In this document: positions 34,128 to 35,255 of the stretch, in pieces
How positions within the stretch are numbered: position 1 is the first letter of the stretch
Layout of the letters: each line of letters opens with the position of its first letter
DNA from: Bacteroidales bacterium
GTDB taxonomy: Bacteria; Bacteroidota; Bacteroidia; Bacteroidales; UBA932
Direction of reading: 5' to 3'
Assembly: GCA_016285455.1 (NCBI GenBank)
Contig: JAEEQS010000016.1
Span: forward strand, 1 to 35,255
DNA length: 35,255 nucleotides
Made by a program: the position numbers and the translations under genes
Notes under the pieces: model-generated
The model's input: only the letters and a program-made list of their open reading frames with translations
Databases searched by the model: none
What the model was told of the DNA's origin: nothing

Positions 34128-35255
34128 CTATCGGAAAATCAGGCTGAATGTTGTCTTCTCCGCTGTGGATGACTTGAGGCTGATCTGACCGTTGTGCATC
34201 CTCATTATCTGGCGTGAGATGGCAAGTCCTATACCGCTTCCGTCTTGCTTGGTGGTGTAGAACGGCACGAACATCTGATTCTGGGCTTCCGGGGATATCG
34301 GCTCCCCGTCGTTTGAAACTTCTATAATGGTTACGTCAGACGAATCAATCCTGGCTTCCATATTTATGGTCCGGGCCCTGGCTTGAACTGCATTCTTTAC
34401 CAGATTGATAAGAATCTGAAGTATCTGCCCTCTGTCTGCAAACAGAATCACGTCATCAGAGCGTTCTGCAAATGAAAGACTTGCACCTGAGGATGCCAGT
34501 TGCTCCGAAGTAAGCTCCATCACTTCTGAAGCAAGGTCCCTGACATAGAACACGCTCTTGACAGGAGGAGCCACCCTGGTGAGGTTGCGGTAAGATTCCA
34601 CGAACTGGATCAGAGAACGGGAAGAGGATGCAATAGTGTCCAGACCGTCCCTGAGGGCCTTTCGCCGCTCCGGCGTCAACTCATCGCCTTCAGGCTCAAG
34701 ATATGAGACCAGAGCATCGCTGAGCGAGGAAATAGGAGTGACTGTATTCATGATCTCGTGGGTGAGGACCCTGATGAGCTTTGAGTAAGCCTCCTCCTGG
34801 TTAGTCTCCAGTTCCTCTGTAACATCGTTGAAGGAAACTATCCTCACGTTCCTTCCCTGCACAAGGGCGGAGGACTTGGACATCACTATTGTCTTCTGGG
34901 AACTCTCGTTGTAGAAGCTTGCCTTGTTCTTCTCTGGGTCGGACACTTCTTTTTCAGCGATAAAAGCCGCGGCCAGATTGTTGTCTATTATCCTGAGTTG
35001 CTTGATGTTGACAAGAGAAGCCAGTCCGAGAATCTGAAGCGCCCGGCTGTTACTGTAAGTGATTGCGCCTGAAGAGGTGTCAAACACAACGATTCCAGTT
35101 TTGACATTGTCCAGAAGGGTGCCGAAAAACTTCTCCTGCTCACGGATTGCCAGCCTTTCCTGCTTGAAAATTCCGTTCAGGCGGTTGAGAGTCTTGTTCA
35201 GTCTGGATTTCCTCTCGCTGAAGCGGAAGTTGGGTTCACCGTCCTCCAGAGCATC
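34128..35255 (-). CDS. Sensor histidine kinase, PAS-containing, NtrY-like (N-terminus outside window)
   Basis: The minus-strand frame is open from the right edge of the window to the TAG at 34130-34128, so the gene is truncated at its 5' end. Visible from the N-terminal side are a helical/coiled stretch (RLNKTLNRLNGIFKQERLAI), then a PAS-like domain with DNVKTGIVVFDTSSGAITYS. The H-box VLTHEIMNTVTPISSLSDAL holds the phospho-accepting His. The ATPase domain has the N-box ILINLVKNAVQARA, FVPFYTTKQDGSGIGLAIS (F and G boxes) and MHNGQISL. The H-box sequence resembles NtrY-type kinases that pair with sigma-54-dependent NtrC regulators; that partner is not in view. Signal and targets are unknown. 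Confidence 0.9.
   Translation of the reverse strand, partial: DALEDGEPNFRFSERKSRLNKTLNRLNGIFKQERLAIREQEKFFGTLLDNVKTGIVVFDTSSGAITYSNSRALQILGLASLVNIKQLRIIDNNLAAAFIAEKEVSDPEKNKASFYNESSQKTIVMSKSSALVQGRNVRIVSFNDVTEELETNQEEAYSKLIRVLTHEIMNTVTPISSLSDALVSYLEPEGDELTPERRKALRDGLDTIASSSRSLIQFVESYRNLTRVAPPVKSVFYVRDLASEVMELTSEQLASSGASLSFAERSDDVILFADRGQILQILINLVKNAVQARARTINMEARIDSSDVTIIEVSNDGEPISPEAQNQMFVPFYTTKQDGSGIGLAISRQIMRMHNGQISLKSSTAEKTTFSLIFR

Overview
The window is a gene-dense housekeeping stretch of a Bacteroidota chromosome, most likely order Bacteroidales. The evidence is the long SecA with inserts near its N-terminus, Rho with a long Gln/Pro/Lys-rich insertion, an LptD of the Bacteroidetes type, DUF4199 and DUF1573 proteins, an RsfS–FtsH–CdsA–Psd gene run, and repeated matches to the Bacteroidetes promoter -7 element TAnnTTTG. 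Most genes also lack a Shine-Dalgarno sequence. Genus cannot be told from the sequence alone.

Layout: 1-2721 (minus) is the translation operon thrS–infC–rpmI, with rpmI cut by the window edge. 2842-4389 (plus) is a DUF4199 membrane protein and a GtrB/DPM1-like glycosyltransferase, converging on a serine-acetyltransferase-like gene (4373-4996, minus). 5053-6795 (plus) is a lipoprotein 5'-nucleotidase, converging on secA–lpdA (minus). 11747-11914 (minus) is a 55-residue two-cluster ferredoxin with its own promoter and intrinsic terminator. 11995-14943 (minus) is a large M16 peptidase lipoprotein, divergent from a plus-strand run of a DUF1573 protein, meaB, a heavy-metal permease-like protein and ridA. 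18605-23426 (minus) holds dnaA, pepD and rho. 23630-25743 (minus) is an N-acetylmuramoyl-L-alanine amidase followed by an MCE/MlaD protein, divergent from lptD–rpe (plus). 29264-33269 (minus) is rsfS–ftsH–cdsA–psd. birA (plus) and a truncated sensor histidine kinase (minus) close the window.

Several genes serve the envelope: amidase, MCE and LptD for peptidoglycan and outer membrane, CdsA and Psd for phosphatidylethanolamine, SecA for export and FtsH for membrane proteolysis. Others serve information flow: ThrS, IF-3, L35, RsfS, DnaA and Rho.

I found no mobile element, CRISPR array, phage gene, tRNA, rRNA or defence system, and nothing that I would call a new multi-gene system. The points worth a second look are smaller: an apparent AUC start codon behind a perfect Shine-Dalgarno for infC, a disordered repeat-bearing insertion in Rho with a two-hairpin leader, a His/Cys-rich loop and internal duplication in a permease abutting meaB, and five convergent gene pairs that leave no room for terminators.
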